Origin: Pomphorhynchus laevis
Lineage: Eukaryota; Acanthocephala; Palaeacanthocephala; Echinorhynchida; Pomphorhynchidae
Length of the DNA stretch: 64,000 nucleotides
Assembly (NCBI GenBank): GCA_012934845.2
Contig: WNNJ02001618.1
Coordinates: 1 to 64,000, forward strand
Reading direction: 5' to 3'
Part shown: one piece after another, positions 53,162 to 63,639 of the stretch
Position numbering within the stretch: the stretch's first letter is position 1
Layout: every line of letters starts with the position of its first letter
Translations under genes and position numbers: made by a program
The notes under the pieces: model-generated
The model's input: only the letters and a program-made list of their open reading frames with translations
What the model was told of the DNA's origin: nothing
Database searches by the model: none

Positions 53162-56145
53162 TTCTTTAGCGTCTTTCCCTGTAGAGACGGGGTCCGCTGC
53201 TTTTGAGAGTTGCCTCCACGTGGCTCTATCAAGGGCGTCTTTGGTTTCCAGTTTAACACTTATCAAATCATGACGTATGACGTCCATCCATCGCAGTTTC
53301 GGCCTTCCTATCGGACGCTTCTATCTACTGTCACGGCGATGAACTCATTTGATGGTTGGTGTTCGCTTGCGCGGATAACGTGGCCGTACCATTGTAGTCG
53401 CCTTTCGCGAAGGTTCTCTATGATTGGCACTACGCCAAACTGGTTCCTTATTTCTTCGTTCCAGACATGATCCTTAAAGGTTTTTCGGCTGTCAGTCAAA
53501 GCATCTTTGTCTCCATTGCGACAACTTTGCGTTCTTCATATTTTTATATCGGTCAACATTCAGCACCGTAGATGACCACGGGTCATATTACAGTTTTGTA
53601 AATTTTCAACTTCAGTCGGTCTTTTATCTTTGGATCACAGAGAATACCTATAACTGACCTCCACTTGATCCTGGCTGCATTTACACCAGAAGAGACCTCT
53701 GCTTGGAGGTTATTATCTGCTGCTATGGTAAAGCCAAGGTATTTAAACGCAGCTGTTCGGTTTAGTGTGTGCCCGCCAAACTAGTGGCTGATCATCATTC
53801 ATATTTGTGGTCGGGTATTCCGTTTTACGCGCCTTCAGGCGTAAACCGAACTGCTTGAGTCGATTTCCCCATCTCTTTATATGTTGTTGGAGCTCATCTT
53901 TATCTACGGACGCAAGCATGACGTTATCAGCATATAGAATCGTCAACGGAAAACTGTCTGTTTAGATTGTTGGATACGGCATCCATAACGAGGATGAATA
54001 GCAACGGAGACAGCGCAGACCCTTGATGAACTCCAACAGTAGTAGTGAAGTCATCCGTATATCCCACTGTCGTACATACCTGGCTTGTTGATCCTTTGTA
54101 TATTAGCTTGACTCACTCAACAATCTCTTCAGGGACTAAGTGGGATCTCAAAGCGTACCAAATAACTTCATGCGGGACCCGATCGAACGCCTTTTCAAGA
54201 TCAAGGAACGCACAGTATATAGCTTTCCGTTTTTCTCGATGTTTTTTAAGAAAGCGAAAAGCATGGATAGCATCGATGGTGCCACAGTTCTTGACAAACC
54301 CACATTAGTTTGGGGATATCTTGACTATACTTCTTATCCTATCGTTTATCACATGTTCCAAAATCTTGAGGGTGTGTGAAATGAGACGAATCGGGCGGTA
54401 ATTTGAACAGTCGGCGGGATTTCCCTTCTGTTTCCATATAGGTACGGTTGTGCTTCGTCTCCAATCAAGAGGTGTCTCCCATTCTTGAATTATTTGGTTG
54501 AAAAACTGCACCAACCACGTTGTTGAATCCTGTACACTTGATTTCCAGAATTCTGAAGCTACATCATCAGGCCCCGTAGCTTTTGCGTTTTTCATTTTAT
54601 GTAGTGCACTTTCAACCTCGATAGCTGCTATAGGCATAACTGGGCCTTCGATCAGCGGAAGATGTGGGATGGGTGGGTGTTCGAATTCTTGGGTGGATAT
54701 GTCATTGAAGTAAGTTCGCCATTGCTCTAATACCTGCGTCCTACGGGTAAGCAAGACACCGTTTTGATCGTTAATTCCATGAAACTTTTCAGCATTCTGC
54801 GTTTTTCGGTATCTTGTTGGGCGATTCTATAAATTTCGCGTTCTCCTTCACGTGTATCGAGTCTCTCATATAAACCATCGAACTTCTTTGCTTTAGTTTT
54901 AGCTACTACTTTTTTGCTTTCATTTTAGCCCCTTTGTATTTTTCCCAGTCTTCAGAAGATTTGCTCTCGAGCCAGACGTGGTAACTGCGTTTCTTTTGTC
55001 GAACACTTTCTTTAACTCCCTCGGTCCATAACCATGAACTTTTATCGAGTTGTCGTGTTCCAGGTTTTGTAGTACCAAGTATCTCTTGGGCTAATTTCGT
55101 AATAAACGTTTTGGCTTTTCCTCATGTTTCATTTATCGTGGTTATGGGTGCCATATTTTTTAGAGGCTGTAAATCGGATTTCGCTTCCTTAAATTTCCAC
55201 CATTTTATACGAGGTATCACGTTACGTTCTGCGCGAGGTTGCTTCAGTGAGGTGATATTCAGGGTTGTAACGACAGGTCTATGTAAAGTTGTCACTGTTT
55301 CATACGGAATAGATTTCGTATCGATTACGAGTTTGAGATCACCCCGTCGAACCAGGATATAGTCGATTTGGATTTTATTTAAGGCGCTGTGGAAAGTGAT
55401 GAGGTGTGATGCTTGTTTTTGAAACCAAGTATTGCATATAACTAGGTCATGTGGGTCTGCGAATTAAAGGATTTGCCCACCATCGTCGTCTCCTCGTCCA
55501 AATCCCTTTCCTCCATGATAGTTTGTGTCCATCCTTTGCGACACCGACATGTCCGCTTAGATCTTCAGCGATGATTATCATGTGATCCTTTGGTGCTTTG
55601 GCGGTCAGTTCGTCGATATGTGTCCAGAACCTTTCCTTGACTACCTTGTCGCATCCTGTTTGTGGTGCATATGCGCTGAAGATGTGAACTATCCGGTTAT
55701 CATTTGCGACGGTGACTTTCATCAGTCGATCACTGTATCGATGAACTTCCGCAAAACTATTTTTGAAACGGCTGGAGACAATAATGCCAACGCCACTCAT
55801 CGTTTTAGGTTTTCCGTAGTATATACATTTGAAACCAAGACCAATTTGTTTGGATTTGTTGCCCGACCAACGCGTTTCTTGCTTTGCACATATATCGATT
55901 CGTCGTCTTTTTAGGGCCTCGGCGATTTCCAAAGAACGACCAGTCAGCGAGCCGACATTAAGTGTTGCGATTCGAACTCGTTTTTTTGTTGGTTCAGCTT
56001 TCATAAAATAGATAGTTTGGTTACTCCCCGCAATCGCTTTTGCCGCGTCGACCCTTGATGACTTATCGTTCAGGTCAGGCCGTACCTGAGCGCGTCGCTT
56101 ACCGGGAACGCCGTAGTCCTGACAATCAGAACATTGAGATAACAT
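53162..56145 (-). mobile_element. RTE-like LINE, AP endonuclease and RT, broken
   Basis: The endonuclease is at 56145-55447. The RT fingers are at 54754-54305 (NAKATGPDDVASEFWK, NYRPIRLISHTLKILEHVIN). Motif A follows near 54210 (YCAFLDLEKAFDRVPHEVIW), then VHQGSALSPLLFILVMDAV. The catalytic box at about 53935 reads YADNVMLAS, with Asn for the second Asp. The C-terminal region is at 53499-53308 (ENLRERRLQWYGHVIRASEH), ending near 53162 with RGRPKLRWMDVI-type sequence and ATWRQLSKAADP. The single-ORF layout and motifs are RTE-type. Stops and shifts occur throughout. Confidence 0.85.
55447..56145 (-). pseudogene. RTE AP-like endonuclease domain
   Basis: Frame of 232 codons: VRIATLNVGSLTGRSLEIAE, DICAKQETRWSGNKSKQIG (metal-binding Glu kept), MSGVGIIVSSRFKNSF, YSDRLMKVTV, IFSAYAPQTGCDKVVKERFW and IIAEDLSGHVGVAKDG. 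In active relatives the last motif is GDLNGHVG; here Gly-Asp and Asn are changed (AEDLSG). The SDH box lies downstream in another frame. Such domains are often annotated as craniofacial development protein 2-like; that name reflects the retroelement domain, not a developmental gene. Confidence 0.78.
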
Positions 56146-56334
56146 TCATAAATTTGATGCGACGGTTTTATTTGACGACTGGCTTGTCGCAATATCTATC
56201 GCCAACCCTCTTCCTTTCTCAGCACTGGTTTGGGACCGGCCATGGCGGAGTTCATTCCTTAAAAGATTATTTAATTTATTAACCGGAATGAAACTTGAAT
56301 GGTTAAACATCCAATAGTAAGAATAAGTTTTGAT

Positions 56335-56525
56335 ATTTTTTCGAAAGTAAAATTCCATACGGCAAGACACTCACATCCACTCCCGATCTTCTCTTGCCCT
56401 TCAAGCCCAACAAACACCGTCGCTTGCACCGTGCCCCATGGTTTGACATCCAATGCCTACTCTCACTGCGTCGACTCTGTCATGCTTTTCAAGTCTATCA
56501 CCGCCGTATCCTACAGGTGTCCACC
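56335..56525 (+). pseudogene. CR1/L2 LINE ORF2 fragment
   Basis: Reads SHPLPIFSCPSSPTNTVACT then VPHGLTSNAYSHCVDSVMLF, matching the linker between endonuclease and RT in the minus-strand LINE (SHPLSIFTCPSSFTYTVACI at about 30870). It is about 190 bp long, with no LINE tail attached. Confidence 0.78.
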
Positions 56526-56637
56526 TCAGAAGTTTGAAAGAACACGAATTTGATGTCCTACTTAGTTTTCTGTTTTTGTTTATTATTTAATTATTAAATT
56601 TTGAATTAGCAATAAAATAAAAAATTATTATTATTTC

Positions 56638-56730
56638 GATTTGATAAAATTGCATCTTGCAATTTTATGCATCTTGCAACATGCAAGATGTTGCAAGAAA
56701 TGCATCTTGCAACATGCAAGATGCATTTCA
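56638..56730. repeat. Palindromic TGCATCTTGCA repeats
   Basis: Arms AAATGCATCTTGCA (56698-56711) and TGCAAGATGCATTT (56715-56728) are perfect complements with a 3-base spacer. A second, shorter palindrome (GCATCTTGCAACATGCAAGA) lies just before, at about 56669-56690. Confidence 0.8.
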
Positions 56731-56890
56731 ATGTGCATTCGCGGTCCCAGATCAGCAAGAAACCGACCTGCGAACTATCACACTGTAGAGTGGTGATATA
56801 ATTGTAATATAGTTGTATTGATGATATTATTATTGTAGAGATAATGTCGTTGGAAATAAATAAACATTTTGTTAAAAAAAAAAAAAAAAT
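56731..56890 (+). repeat. 3' tail of an unassigned retroelement, ending in poly(A)
   Basis: G+C-richer sequence (CATTCGCGGTCCCAGATCAG) leads to AAATAAATAAACATTTTG and a run of 15-16 A's. This is followed at once by TTTGATAAAATTGATAATTT, like the sequence following the RLE-A ends further right. 56526-56637 shows nothing identifiable. Confidence 0.5.
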
Positions 56891-57155
56891 TTGATAAAAT
56901 TGATAATTTTATCAATTATATCAATTTTAACAATCTTTATTTCTAAAGTACATATACAATACAATAACAAACTATTGGTAACGATCAGCAAACATCAACG
57001 ATACAAGATTAAGTCCCTATTAAACTCACACCGGACTTGCTCTGTACGGCTTAAACACACGATCACCAAAGCTAATTACAATAAAACTTACAATTACAAC
57101 ATAACCCAACGAGAAACCCAACGAGAAATATCAGTTTACAAAAAAAGCACAACAC

Positions 57156-57404
57156 ATGCCCCGGGGAAAGCCTGCTGATATGCCCAGATGTTGTACATGC
57201 AATGGCCAAGCGGAACGCTGCAAAGGGTGTAAATGCGCAAGGTCTGGGAAATCGAGCATGAACTGCCTTCCTAGGAACTGCTCAAATCGACTAGAAGTAC
57301 CTACACAAGAGGGCGATAATGTCCTGATTTTCACAGGGTCTGCCGACGTTCCAACCAAAAAGGCTGTCCAAATAGATGAAGTGTACGATAAGGTAATTCT
57401 ATAA
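57156..57404 (+). pseudogene. RLE-A N-terminal Cys-rich domain
   Basis: 82 codons from ATG 57156: CCTCNGQAERCKGCKCARSG, then KSSMNCLPRNCSNRL. The spacing CxxC...CxxCxCxxxG...CLPxxC is the N-terminal zinc-binding motif of this RLE element type, probably nucleic-acid binding. In the copy at 63640 an SNKPCTNC tract takes the place of SGKSSMNC, so one Cys is lost here. The frame stops at 57402, before the pre-RT region that continues in other frames. Confidence 0.75.
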
Positions 57405-57986
57405 AAAACCTAATCTGTTTCGATTGCCACGTTGTTCTGAATCGAAAATCTTCATCGCTGAACTTACTCGAATATATGAGGGAGCATCATCAAACACGGA
57501 TTCACTCATACTGCAATATCACTTTGTCAATTAGTTCTACAGCGTAGTAGATATTCGAATACGCGAAAGCTCAAGACTTTATTTGCAAGACGTCTCGCTA
57601 GCTGGTCCTCTGGAGACATATCATCTCTATTAAACGAAGCTAGATATATTCGGCGCCTTGACGTAAAAAATCACACAACAATATAACCAACGAAACTATT
57701 TCGGAAGTTTGTTCTCAATGGTATGATAATGGCAGCGATGGAATTAATCAAGACAGAGTCTGGACACGGCGTGCCGATGAGCCTGGATACTTTAACATGT
57801 GGTAAATCAGTGAAACAGATACTTATTGATAAGCATCCACAACCAGCTGACATAAATGAGGAAGTCACTAGTCACTCAACCAATAACTGAATTACATGAT
57901 TCAACCAAATTGCTTTCGAGAGTATTGACGGATCAAAAATAATTGAGGCTGCTAAGAGAACAAAGGGTAGTGTAGGACATTTTGGA

Positions 57987-59479
57987 ATGGACGCAAAAGC
58001 ATGGACCGAAATGCTTTCGAATTTCCGTACGGAGTCACAACAATTAGCGGATGCGCTAGCATTGTTTGCTCAACGAATCGCGACTAAGGAAGTTTCTGAT
58101 GAGTCGATCAAATCTTTTACGACAAGCCGCCTTATTGCATTAAGTAAGAATCCAGGTGTGCGTCCAATTGGAATAGGTGATGTCTCAAGACGTATCATAT
58201 TGAGAGTAATACTTGATGTTGCACGGCCACAGCTACAACATATATGCGGTAAAACACAGTTTTGTGCGGTCAGCGCGCAGGTAATGAATGTGTAGTCCAT
58301 GCCTTACGTGATTTGTTATCGAGTAAACCAAATTCGGTGGTCTTGACTATTGATGCAGATAATGCATTTAATCGAATCAACAGGAAAACTGCCCTGGCCA
58401 ACATGCCACAAATATGCCCAGCGCTATCGAATGTTCTGTCGAACCTCTATAGAAACCCGACGTCATTGACAATTGGGAATAAAATCATACTCTCCCAAGA
58501 AGGATTCACACAGTGACATGTTTTATCGATGTCTGCTTATGCTGCAGCTACATTTCCTATGATACAAAAGATATCTGCGGAGTATCCTGATGTGCTCCAA
58601 TGCTGGTATACTGATGACGGCAATATGGTCGGTGATCCTGATACAGTAAAGATGGCGTTTGAACTGCAACGAAAAATTGGACCGTAATATGGTTTCTTCG
58701 TTAATCCGGCGAAATGTCGACTATACGGAAATGGATGTATAGCTGAAACGTTTCACGCTTTATTTGATGACCTTCAAATTTCTGTTGACATGGATGACGT
58801 GTCTATATTGGGGTCTCCCTTAGGAAAGGATGATTTTGTAAAAGAGCATATTCAATCTGATGTACGTTCGTTGATCGAGACATTTACTTGTCTCACACAA
58901 ATCGGTCGTTCAGAACTACAGATCGCATTCGTTGCTCTAATAAGATCTCTTCAACAAAAATGGATACATATGCAACGATCATGGCATTGCTCGATTGAAT
59001 TGTTTGAGGCGCTGGCACAATCGATAAGATCGGTGATAACTGAATTAACTGGAATTGACATTGAAACAAATGAAGTTCTATGGAGGGTGTTTAACATGAC
59101 TTTGAGAGATGGTGGTATCGGCGTTAAAGACCCTATGCGTTCAGTAGACCAAGAATATAACGCTTCACGTATGGTGTGCGAGCCATGTTTAGGAGACGTT
59201 ACAGGGCTAGATCTAATAAATAATCAAAACAGATTATGTAAAGAACTTCGTGCTAACCGTTTAAAAGCGGAAATGATGAATCGAAATGACATTATAAATC
59301 AGGTCGACCCTACCCTCAAGAATGTCATCGAGCATGCATCAGTATCTGGATCATCTTCGTGGTTGTCAACATACCCAACAAACAGTTATTCTTCCAGAAT
59401 AAGTAATAGTCTTTCAAGATGTACTAGGCACCAGATACGGGTTTTTCCATCCCTCATCACCGAAATACTGCCAATGTAA
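57987..59479 (+). pseudogene. RLE-A reverse transcriptase, element 1
   Basis: 57987-58295 holds SVGHFGMDAKAWTEM-type fingers, RLIALSKNPGVRPIGIGDVS and RRIILRVILDVARPQL. 58262-58516 holds NECVVHALRDLL, VVLTIDADNAFNRINRKTAL (catalytic motif A) and ILSQEGFTQ, followed by a TGA where GDP normally follows. QCWYTDDGNMVGDP is the catalytic box (Thr for Ala). 58790-59479 is the thumb: DVSILGSPLGKDDFV, LQQKWIHMQRSWHCSIELFE, LRDGGIGVKDP, then ASVSGSSSWLSTYPTNS. At least two stops and two frameshifts are present. Confidence 0.82.
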
Positions 59480-59489
59480 AGAACAAAAC

Positions 59490-60099
59490 TCGATATCACA
59501 CACTTTCTCGTGCCCTTTAGGCGGCTTGCCATCCATGAGACACGATGCCGTCCGTGATTTTCTAGCGAATAGATTATCCGAATGTTGTCGTAACTCAGCA
59601 ATCGAGCCAAAAATATCCCCTCTCCATGATGAAATATGCTGCCAAAATTACGGTACAACTATTGATCGTGAAGCGAGACTTGACATATCATGTTCGGGAA
59701 TCTTCGGAAACAGAATGGAGTGTACTTTCCTTGATATCTGCGTGATCAACGCATACGCTTCCTCTAACTCCAGTAAGAGTATCGGACCATGCTTTGAATA
59801 CCATGAACTAAGGAAGAAAATGAAGTATCTTTAAAGAGTAAATAGCATAGAGCATGCGTCATTTATTCCCGTAGTATTTTCGATGCTCGGTGGGGCGGGT
59901 ACGGAAGCGGTCAATCCTGTTAAAGAGAATCGCGAGCTCCCTTGAAAAGAGTTATAACAGCTCATACAACGATGAAATAACCAGATTACGTAGTGGCATC
60001 AGCGTTATCCTTGCAAAGATGACTTCTCGATATGTCCGTGGAGCTCGATCAGCTATAAATCGTTCTCAACGGGATTTATGCTTAATCATGGAAGAATAA
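59490..60099 (+). pseudogene. RLE-A endonuclease, element 1
   Basis: The zinc knuckle appears at 59468-59540 (EYCQCKEQNSISHTFSCPLG in one frame), then GGLPSMRHDAVRDFL (59524), SAIEPKISPLHDEI, and the nuclease core REARLDISCSGIFGNRM plus CTFLDICVINAYASS. The C-terminal block is at 59890-60099 (ITRLRSGISVILAKMTSRYV). A frameshift lies after MKYL (about 59834). Confidence 0.8.
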
Positions 60100-60157
60100 T
60101 TTAGTGACTTTTTGAATATTAAAACTGGCTTGGTGAAAAAAAATTGATAAAATCTTA

Positions 60158-62330
60158 AATTTACTCTGTGTTTGTATACGCAGTGCAACGCAAATGGAAC
60201 TACATAATGCGTACATGTCGCACTGTTCCAGCATGGTTCGAACCCTTGTACCTTGCCATCTCTAGCAACTTATTACCCGAATTGACCGGTCAAAGAACAT
60301 TGGACGATGGCTTAACAGCAGTCTGCTTCCTACCTATGATTGAAGATTGGATGATCTGCTGGCAGAGGCGAAATATCTGCAACAAAAGCACAGACAACAT
60401 ATGGTGAAACACAGAACTTTCCATCCAATAATAAGGTGGATTGGCGGAAGGAATTCATTAATATGTTTTGTAGAGGGAAAGTTACAGCTTCCATGAGATG
60501 CCTCAGGGCTGAAGGTAAACTGGGGAGGATATTATCACTAAAAAACACTTTGAACTGCCAAACGGTACGTCAGCGCCTTAAACAACTACATCCTATTGCT
60601 CAAGATCTCAACAGAGATTTGGTATTTGAATCGCCACTGCAAGGATCTGTGAATCATCGAGAAGCGCTATTCTCAGATCTAGATGCCGTTCAGATTAAGG
60701 CTGCGGCCCGAAGAACAAAAGGAAGTGCAGGACCTTCCGGGCTTGATTCTCGCAGCTGGTGCGCACTTTTGCACGACTTTGGGCATGCGTCTAATAAATT
60801 ATCAAATGCTCTCGCTAAGTTCGCAACACTTATTACCACTAAGCAGATAAACAATGAAGTTCAATGTTGATTCTGCCGCCGATTCCCCTTTGACTGCCTG
60901 CAGTTGATCGCTAAGTAGTATTAGATATTGGCAGGATAAAATACCAGGGACAAATGTAAGCTATTAGTTCATCCAACGATTGAAGATGCATTGTTATCGA
61001 AGACACAGGTATGACAAGTGGTGAAGTTTCGATTGGAACAGATGTTGCGTATTAGGAAATCGAATATAGGAAAGCTCTCGTACACAGGCCCTGCAATCAG
61101 ATGGTTGTATGTGATCTAGAGCACCAACTCATTTACGATATTAAGTGCAATTCAAAAAGAACATTCCAAAAATCTGGGTAAAGTGTAACTTCATCAGAGG
61201 AGGAAGTCATTTATAGCCATTGAGTGAGGGACTCGGAATCCGCGACCCTACTATTGACACAGCACTGGAATACTCGAGGTCACTCAGAATTTGTCAACTA
61301 TTTCTGACAGGCAGAAGTGCTGAAGAATGTTTTTAGGAGGAACATTCTATATTTAAATCTTTAAGAGATGAATAAAGTATCAAGGTAAAGGAAAAGTTGA
61401 GTACTCCGCAAGACAAACTATCTCTTGAAGTTAGAGTCGCGTTGAAATTTGCCAGTGAGGATGGTGCATCATCATGGCTGCGTATGCCCTATCTGAACGA
61501 TAAAGTCGCATGAGCTGCAGAGAGTTTCGAGACTCGATATCAGTGCGATATAACAGTCTGCCGTCAGATAGCTTCACCGTGTGCTCATGTGGAGATACAT
61601 TAATCATGTCACATGCACTGTCTTGTCCGAGTGGGGGACTCCCTACGATTAGGCATAATATAATTCGAGATATTATTGCCGAAACGTTAAGCGAAATCTA
61701 CCATGATGTTGGAGTAAATCCTGTGCTACAACCGGTTCATCGAAATATTATCTTTGAAGCTGTGACTACCACACGTGATCCTGATGCGCGATTGGATGTG
61801 GTTGTGAGCGGTTTGTTTGGCACACGTCTGGAGCGGTCCTTTTTGGACATTTGCATATTCAATACACTAGCTCCTTTAAATGCCGGCACCGTATCATCGT
61901 ACGAATATCATGAAAGGAAATCAAGGAAATATATTGAAAGGGTACAACTTGTCGAACGCTCATCTTTCGTTTCGTTCATTATGTCATCAGTTGTGGGAAT
62001 GGGAACTCAGGCTACTGCGGTTCTGAAGACCATCGCAAAGAAACTGGCAGACAAGCGCAATGATCAGTACTCTGTTTGTATGGCAAGGATCAGATCTCGT
62101 CTATACATGTCACTGGCCAAATCTGCTTCGATGTGCTTAAGAGCAAGCCGCTCTGCGTATCGTCGCCTAGATAGAATGGTTAACTCGATCATCTCGTCAG
62201 ATAGGTGATAGGCCGATCGCAATCCACGGATACATAACAATGTAAAATATTTTTTGAGGCCTATTTGAGGGAACCTAATATTGTGGCTGTTGTATACTAT
62301 TTTTTTATAAAAAAATTGATAAAATCTTTG
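60158..62330 (+). mobile_element. RLE-A retrotransposon, element 2, rearranged
   Basis: Begins right after TTGATAAAATC with a stray thumb piece (60168-60330: AVQRKWNYIMRTCRTVPAWF, AISSNLLPELTGQ). It then restarts at the pre-RT region (DDLLAEAKYLQQKHRQHM, about 60348) and reaches the fingers at 60436-60870 (KGSAGPSGLDSRSWCALLHD). The RT core (60880-61400) is shrunken and unreadable. The nuclease follows intact at 61510-62208. The 3' UTR (GAGGCCTATTTGAGGGAACC) ends at TTGATAAAATC (about 62311-62322). Confidence 0.8.
61510..62208 (+). pseudogene. RLE-A endonuclease domain, intact frame
   Basis: 232 codons: MSCREFRDSISVRYNSL, zinc knuckle CSCGDTLIMSHALSCPSGGL, IRHNIIRDIIAETL, GVNPVLQPVHRNIIFE, the nuclease core PDARLDVVVSGLFGTRLERS with FLDICIFNTLAP, then YHERKSRKYIERVQLVERSS and the C-terminal KSASMCLRASRSAYRRL. 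Asp of RLD and Asp of LDIC fit a PD-(D/E)XK-like active site (inference). It is the best-preserved nuclease of the family here, but its RT is destroyed. The true frame probably begins upstream, since the ATG lies inside the conserved region. Confidence 0.78.
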
Positions 62331-63350
62331 TACCATTTACCTTGCCAGCACTCCGTGTGTCGCAATTGAGCCCGTGCTGAATCCTATAGATCTTACTATT
62401 CAGTTTGAGTCAGCTACAACTTCACGTGATAGTGAAGCGAGACTTGATGTCGTGTGCACGGGTTTGTTCGGAAGACGAAGCGAGCGCGTCTTTATAGACG
62501 TCGCTGTATTCAATTGTCATGCTGCTTCTTATTCTGAGAGATCGCCTTCATCAGTCCACAGCTATCACGAGTCGCGCAAAAACGCCCGTTACCTTGAACG
62601 TATTGTAACTGTGGAGAGGGCCCAATTCACACCGATAGTGTTTTCCTCTTCTGGAGGCGTTGGAAAGGCCGGAGATTGCGTTCTGAAGGCATTAGCCAGG
62701 ATGTTGGCCAATTAAATCAGCTAACTGAGTCTACGTATTGTTATATAATTATAAAATAAACAAAACATAATAATGCTAAATCAAAATTTAATAATTAAAT
62801 AATAAAATTAATAATTGTTTTTAGATTTTCTATAATTTTAATCAAGTTAAAAAATAAAAATAAAAAATAAAATTTAAAATAAACGTCATTTTTATGAATT
62901 GACTAATAAATAACAGGCGTTGTATCAGAATAAGAATTAGAGGTCATCAGGAGGAACTGCTATGCTATCAGGTTTCGGCCCCTAACTCCTCTACCCAACA
63001 TAGCAGCGGGGCCAAATACATGCTAATGATGTATTTCCTCTGAAATAGACTATGCGCGAAATAGACTATGCGACGTGTATCGCACTTATCCGACGAAAGA
63101 TAAGTTTCTCCATTGCGCGATCAACTTCTATGTGTCTTCGCAGCCCCCGCTCAGCATTTTACCGGTTCGAGCACGGACAGCAAATCCATTCGGGGATAAC
63201 TATTCGTGGATCCGCTAGGGATTGCTGAGATAATGAATAGTCTCAAATTTAATATTTAATGATTATATTAGGGCCTATTTGCGGGTAACTGTTTGATTGT
63301 AATTTTTTATTGTATTATTATTTTATAATAAAAACTTGTGTATTTGATAA
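62331..63350 (+). mobile_element. RLE-A retrotransposon, element 3, endonuclease end only
   Basis: Begins just after TTGATAAAATC inside the nuclease: VAIEPVLNPIDLTIQF, SEARLDVVCTGLFGRRSERV, FIDVAVFNCHAASYS and ERIVTVERAQFTPIVFSSSG up to LARMLAN (62712). An antisense F1 copy interrupts it. The protein resumes at about 63067 with DYATCIALIRRKISFSIARS and TSMCLRSPRSAFYRF, stopping at about 63228. The 3' UTR (GGGCCTATTTGCGGGTAACT) ends at TTTGATAAAATC (63342-63353). Confidence 0.8.
62713..63053 (-). repeat. F1 3' end inserted in RLE-A element 3
   Basis: About 340 bp of F1: terminus AAATCAGCTAACTGAGTCTA at 62713, both hairpins at about 62960-63035, truncated at TTTCCTCTGAAATA. At the truncated side GAAATAGACTATGCG occurs twice in tandem (63042-63071), the second time as part of the host element. 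Confidence 0.85.
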
Positions 63351-63639
63351 AATCTTTTGGTTATTAAAACTTACAATAGAATATTTCTATTTTCAAGATA
63401 TAAAAACATACAAAGTGTCGAATTGGAACGACAACCATCAGTGACAACCATCGACGGCTGACATACACAAACACATTACGAAGCCGTCAGAGAGCGCATG
63501 TACGAAACCGCCTGAGAGCGCTGAAATCGTCTGAGATCGCTGTTACGAAGTCGATAATTATTATACACATAACAGAGAAAAGAGACAATAAATCAAATTT
63601 TTTAATAGTCAACAACTTTACTTCGCCAATACAATCACG
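63054..63639. other. RLE-A element 3 remainder and 5' region of element 4
   Basis: 63067-63350 is the end of element 3. 63354-63639 precedes the next N-terminal ORF. It includes CATCAGTGACAACCATCGAC and CCGCCTGAGAGCG-type repeats (CCGTCAGAGAGCGC, CCGCCTGAGAGCGC, CGTCTGAGATCGC at 63483-63540) and probably serves as element 4's 5' untranslated region. Confidence 0.5.

Larger units (their letters stand above)
56891..60157 (+). mobile_element. RLE-A retrotransposon, element 1 of the array, near full length
   Basis: Contains a 5' untranslated stretch, the Cys-rich N-terminus (57156-57404), the pre-RT region (about 57525-57890), RT (57900-59480), nuclease (59490-60099) and a 3' end at about 60145, where an A-run meets TTGATAAAATC. 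It has all the parts of a full element in order, over about 3 kb, with stops and frameshifts at perhaps eight points. Confidence 0.82.

Noticed and set aside
55447-56145. A host craniofacial development protein 2 gene
   Set aside because: The frame is the AP-endonuclease domain of an RTE-type LINE with its RT downstream; that protein name is a common annotation artefact.
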